Shown piece after piece: positions 4,601 to 6,736 of a DNA stretch of 6,736 nucleotides (position 1 is its first letter; the number at the start of each line of letters is the position of its first letter). Under the pieces are notes generated by a model. It was not told the DNA's origin. It made no database searches and worked only from the letters and a program-made list of their open reading frames with translations. The translations under genes and the position numbers were made by a program. The stretch spans positions 1 through 6,736 of the forward strand of contig JAUWLN010000094.1 in assembly GCA_030613665.1 (NCBI GenBank). Reading direction: 5' to 3'. The DNA is from Dehalococcoidia bacterium. GTDB lineage: Bacteria > Chloroflexota > Dehalococcoidia > Dehalococcoidales > RBG-16-60-22.

Positions 4601-6658
4601 CTAACCGGAGGTCAGGTATTCGCCGTCGATGTAATAGCTCACTGATGAAAACCCGGCATTAGCATCGCCCTGATTTCTAATGATTACCGTAAAGACCACT
4701 TCGCTACCGGTTGGAGGTTCTCCGGATGGCCAGTTGATGGACTCAATGGTCAGGTCAGGAGCGGGAATGGAGAAGGCGACTGTTTCGGAATTGTTGCTTT
4801 CAACTCCTTCGGCGACAGCATCGGCACCATCCGCGAACAGGGTAACAGTATGCAGCCCTATGGCGGCATCCCATTCAAAATATTCGGTCACGCGAGCACC
4901 GGCGTCGAGCTGCGGAATCTCCCGGTAGCTCAAGACTTCATCGTCGATGGAGAGGTATATCTGGAAACTGCCTGCCCGGCGACTGCCTTTGTTCTTGATG
5001 TATGCGGTCAGGGTTACTTTTTCACCCGGCGAAGGGTTAACCGGGCTCCAGGTGACGGCTTCCAGGGTAAGGTCAGGCGCGGGATAGACAAGCACAGTTT
5101 CATTATTTTTTTCGCTGGTTTCGGCTACCAGGTCCGAATCATCCACAACAGCCCGTATCGTATGTGGACCGTCCTCAACTTTCCAGTCAAAGGTTCTGGG
5201 GACCGTTGTGCCGGGGTCAATTGCCGGGATGTCCTGGTAGCCCCTCGGGCTGTTATCAATATAGACGTGTAGCAGCGAACTATCGGCCCGGAGGTCTCCG
5301 TCATTCTCCACTATTACGGTGAAAGTAACCGTTTCTCCTACGGAGGGGTCATTGTGTGACCAGTCGATGCTTTTTATTATGAGGTCAGGGCCAAGGGGGA
5401 CCAGGGTGCTCGTTTTTTCATTATTGGTCTCATCGCTTTCGGTAACTATGCCGGTGAAATCGATATAAGCTTTGATGGCATGTTCTCTGGGGGTGGCAGT
5501 CCAGGTGAAGGTCATGTTATCGGTCGCATTGGCAGATATCGGGCTCACGTAATCGGAAGATACGCGGTCATCATCAATGAAATAGGCGATATGGGCGTAA
5601 TCAGAACCAGCCTCTCCCTGATTTTTCACCGTTACGGTAAATGCCACCTTATCACCGATAGCCGGCTCGGGCGGCGCCCAGGCTATCTGCTCTATGATTA
5701 AATCAGGAGGCAGGATTGTTAAGGTGACCGTTTTTTCGTTATTCGATTCCTCGCTCTCAGGCACATCGTCTTGCGGGTCGACAACGGCCCGTATTTGGTG
5801 CGAACCTTCCTCGGCTCTCCAGGTAAAAATTACCTGCCTGCTGGCACTGGCATCCATCTGCGCCAGCGCATTACCACCTGCGCTGGAACCGTCAATATGC
5901 AGATCAACGGTGGACTCGCCAGAGTCGCCACTCCCCTGGTTCTCTATGATTATGGTAAAGGTGATATTGTCACGCACCGAGGGCTCAGCCGGCGACCAGG
6001 TTATAGAACTGATTGTCAGGTCAGAGAGATTCGGAGAGAAGGTAATGGTTTTTTCGTTGTTGGTCTTATCACTTTCGGTAAGTATGCCCCCTGTGACAAT
6101 CACAGTTTTTATTTCGTGCGCGCCCGCCTTGGCAACCCAGTAAAAGGTTGCGTTTTCAGAGGCACCAGCTTCTAATTTACTGGTCTGGTCTGTATCCAGG
6201 TAGATATCATCAACGTAAAAATTTACGGTGGCGTTGCCTGATACGCCGCTGCCCTGATTGGTAACGAGTACCGTGAAGCTTACATTATCACCTATTGATG
6301 GTGTCTCGGGAGACCATGAGATATCTTCGGTGATTAGGTCGGGAAGGAGAGCTGAGAAGACCACTGTCGTTTCATTGTTATCTTCATTAACCTCCGGCAC
6401 GGAGTCGTTTTTATCGGCGATAGCCTTAATCTCATGCTGACCTGCCTTGCTGAACCAGGAGAAGGTTTCGGTCAGTGCTCCTCCCGGGTCTATTCTCCCG
6501 ATATCCTTGTAGCCCCGTGAAATGCCGCCGATGTAAAAATCCACCCGGTTTGAGCTGGCGGCAGTAGTGCCCTGGTTCCTGATGGTTATGGAGAAAATAA
6601 CGGTGCTGCCAACGGAAGGTTCCGATGGCGACCAGGGTATAGAATCGATTATCAGGTC
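4448..6658 (-). repeat. Array of seven CARDB repeats with a 318-bp period
   Basis: Domains begin with Asp-Leu codons at 6658, 6340, 6022, 5704, 5386, 5074 and 4756. Five steps are exactly 318 bp (106 codons) and one is 312 bp. The seventh runs to about 4448 and contains the TAG. A partial repeat (tail ESDEHNNEKTYTLS) occupies 6659-6736. Repeats keep the W, NQG, TFxW and NNE landmarks but differ at most other positions, so the duplications are old rather than recent. Confidence 0.9.
4601..4603 (-). other. In-frame TAG inside the seventh CARDB domain
   Basis: The context is GEYLTSG-stop-IDTLEP. Aligned with repeats 1, 5 and 6 (YKDIGRIDP, YQDIPAIDP, YREIPQLDA), the stop replaces an acidic residue with no gain or loss of codons. 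Both flanks keep the domain pattern. A single substitution of GAG or CAG to TAG would explain it. Confidence 0.85.
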
Positions 6659-6736
6659 AGCGGCCAGTGTTGATAAGGTGTATGTTTTTTCGTTGTTGTG
6701 CTCATCGCTTTCACTAACTTGCCCCTTGTAATCGGC
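4601..6736 (-). CDS. Multi-CARDB-domain surface protein, 5' end outside the window
   Basis: The reverse frame is open from the window edge to TAG at 4603-4601, about 711 residues. The GTG at 6544 lies inside a domain and is not the true start. The protein is a row of immunoglobulin-like CARDB domains (cell-adhesion-related domain in bacteria). Each opens with DL-x-I-x-x-I-x-W-SP-x-x-P-S-x-G, continues with a F-T-V-x-V-x-NQG strand and a YIDD-type strand, then TFxW, and ends with a GxHxIKAxVD strand and ESDExNNEKT. Seven domain starts are visible, preceded by the tail of another. Such proteins are exported and bind other surfaces or polymers, and acidic NNE motifs in CARDB-like folds may bind calcium. 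The signal peptide and any catalytic head lie outside the window. The gene converges on the aldolase and appears unrelated to it. Confidence 0.88.
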   Translation of the reverse strand, partial: ADYKGQVSESDEHNNEKTYTLSTLAADLIIDSIPWSPSEPSVGSTVIFSITIRNQGTTAASSNRVDFYIGGISRGYKDIGRIDPGGALTETFSWFSKAGQHEIKAIADKNDSVPEVNEDNNETTVVFSALLPDLITEDISWSPETPSIGDNVSFTVLVTNQGSGVSGNATVNFYVDDIYLDTDQTSKLEAGASENATFYWVAKAGAHEIKTVIVTGGILTESDKTNNEKTITFSPNLSDLTISSITWSPAEPSVRDNITFTIIIENQGSGDSGESTVDLHIDGSSAGGNALAQMDASASRQVIFTWRAEEGSHQIRAVVDPQDDVPESEESNNEKTVTLTILPPDLIIEQIAWAPPEPAIGDKVAFTVTVKNQGEAGSDYAHIAYFIDDDRVSSDYVSPISANATDNMTFTWTATPREHAIKAYIDFTGIVTESDETNNEKTSTLVPLGPDLIIKSIDWSHNDPSVGETVTFTVIVENDGDLRADSSLLHVYIDNSPRGYQDIPAIDPGTTVPRTFDWKVEDGPHTIRAVVDDSDLVAETSEKNNETVLVYPAPDLTLEAVTWSPVNPSPGEKVTLTAYIKNKGSRRAGSFQIYLSIDDEVLSYREIPQLDAGARVTEYFEWDAAIGLHTVTLFADGADAVAEGVESNNSETVAFSIPAPDLTIESINWPSGEPPTGSEVVFTVIIRNQGDANAGFSSVSYYIDGEYLTSG

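Noticed and set aside
4850..5272. Plus-strand frames opposite the CARDB repeats, including those at 5694-6143 and 5771-6175
   Set aside because: They recur because the repeated gene on the other strand gives similar antisense frames. None has a domain or start signal.
4448..6658. Regular repeats considered as a CRISPR array or DNA satellite
   Set aside because: The period is 318 bp, similarity is at protein level, and the frame is open throughout apart from one TAG. This is a protein domain array.

Overview
The window (moderate GC, bacterial-type Shine-Dalgarno sites, frequent TTG and GTG starts) looks like part of a free-living bacterial chromosome. A lipoprotein solute receptor with a long Ala-Pro linker, a TRAP transporter, catabolic enzymes and a C-terminally anchored CARDB surface protein would suit a Chloroflexota (Dehalococcoidia-like) genome. 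That placement is an inference from style, not from a marker gene.

Layout. On the minus strand, from right to left, run a small PPC/DUF296-domain protein (1660-2082, GTG start), a TRAP substrate-binding lipoprotein dctP (283-1377, TTG start) and the 5' part of a TRAP small permease dctQ (1-210, leaving the window). On the plus strand, divergent from these, lie a D-2-hydroxyacid dehydrogenase (2380-3429) and an HpcH/HpaI-family aldolase (3451-4224, TTG start), 21 nt apart and surely one operon. Converging on the aldolase from the right edge is a large minus-strand gene (4253-6736, 5' end outside) encoding at least seven tandem CARDB domains of about 106 residues, a Pro-rich linker and a C-terminal membrane helix. 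An in-frame TAG at 4601-4603 cuts this gene in the last repeat.

Control. dctP has a strong sigma70-type promoter (TTGACA, 17 nt, TATTAT) and a leader of about 150 nt with an AT-rich inverted repeat, an orphan perfect Shine-Dalgarno sequence and a possible 26-codon upstream ORF that overlaps the dctP start. The divergent intergenic region (2083-2379) holds one candidate promoter in each direction, each overlapping its own palindrome, and a hairpin upstream of the dehydrogenase.

How the genes fit together. The left two thirds read as an uptake and breakdown module for an organic acid. The TRAP receptor and permease import a carboxylate, the dehydrogenase interconverts 2-hydroxy and 2-oxo acids with NAD, and the aldolase splits a 4-hydroxy-2-oxo acid, typically to pyruvate or a related 2-oxo acid plus an aldehyde. 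The PPC protein keeps the family's three-histidine site and has no known step. The substrate cannot be read from sequence. The CARDB gene appears to be an unrelated neighbour. No mobile element, CRISPR array, tRNA or rRNA was seen.
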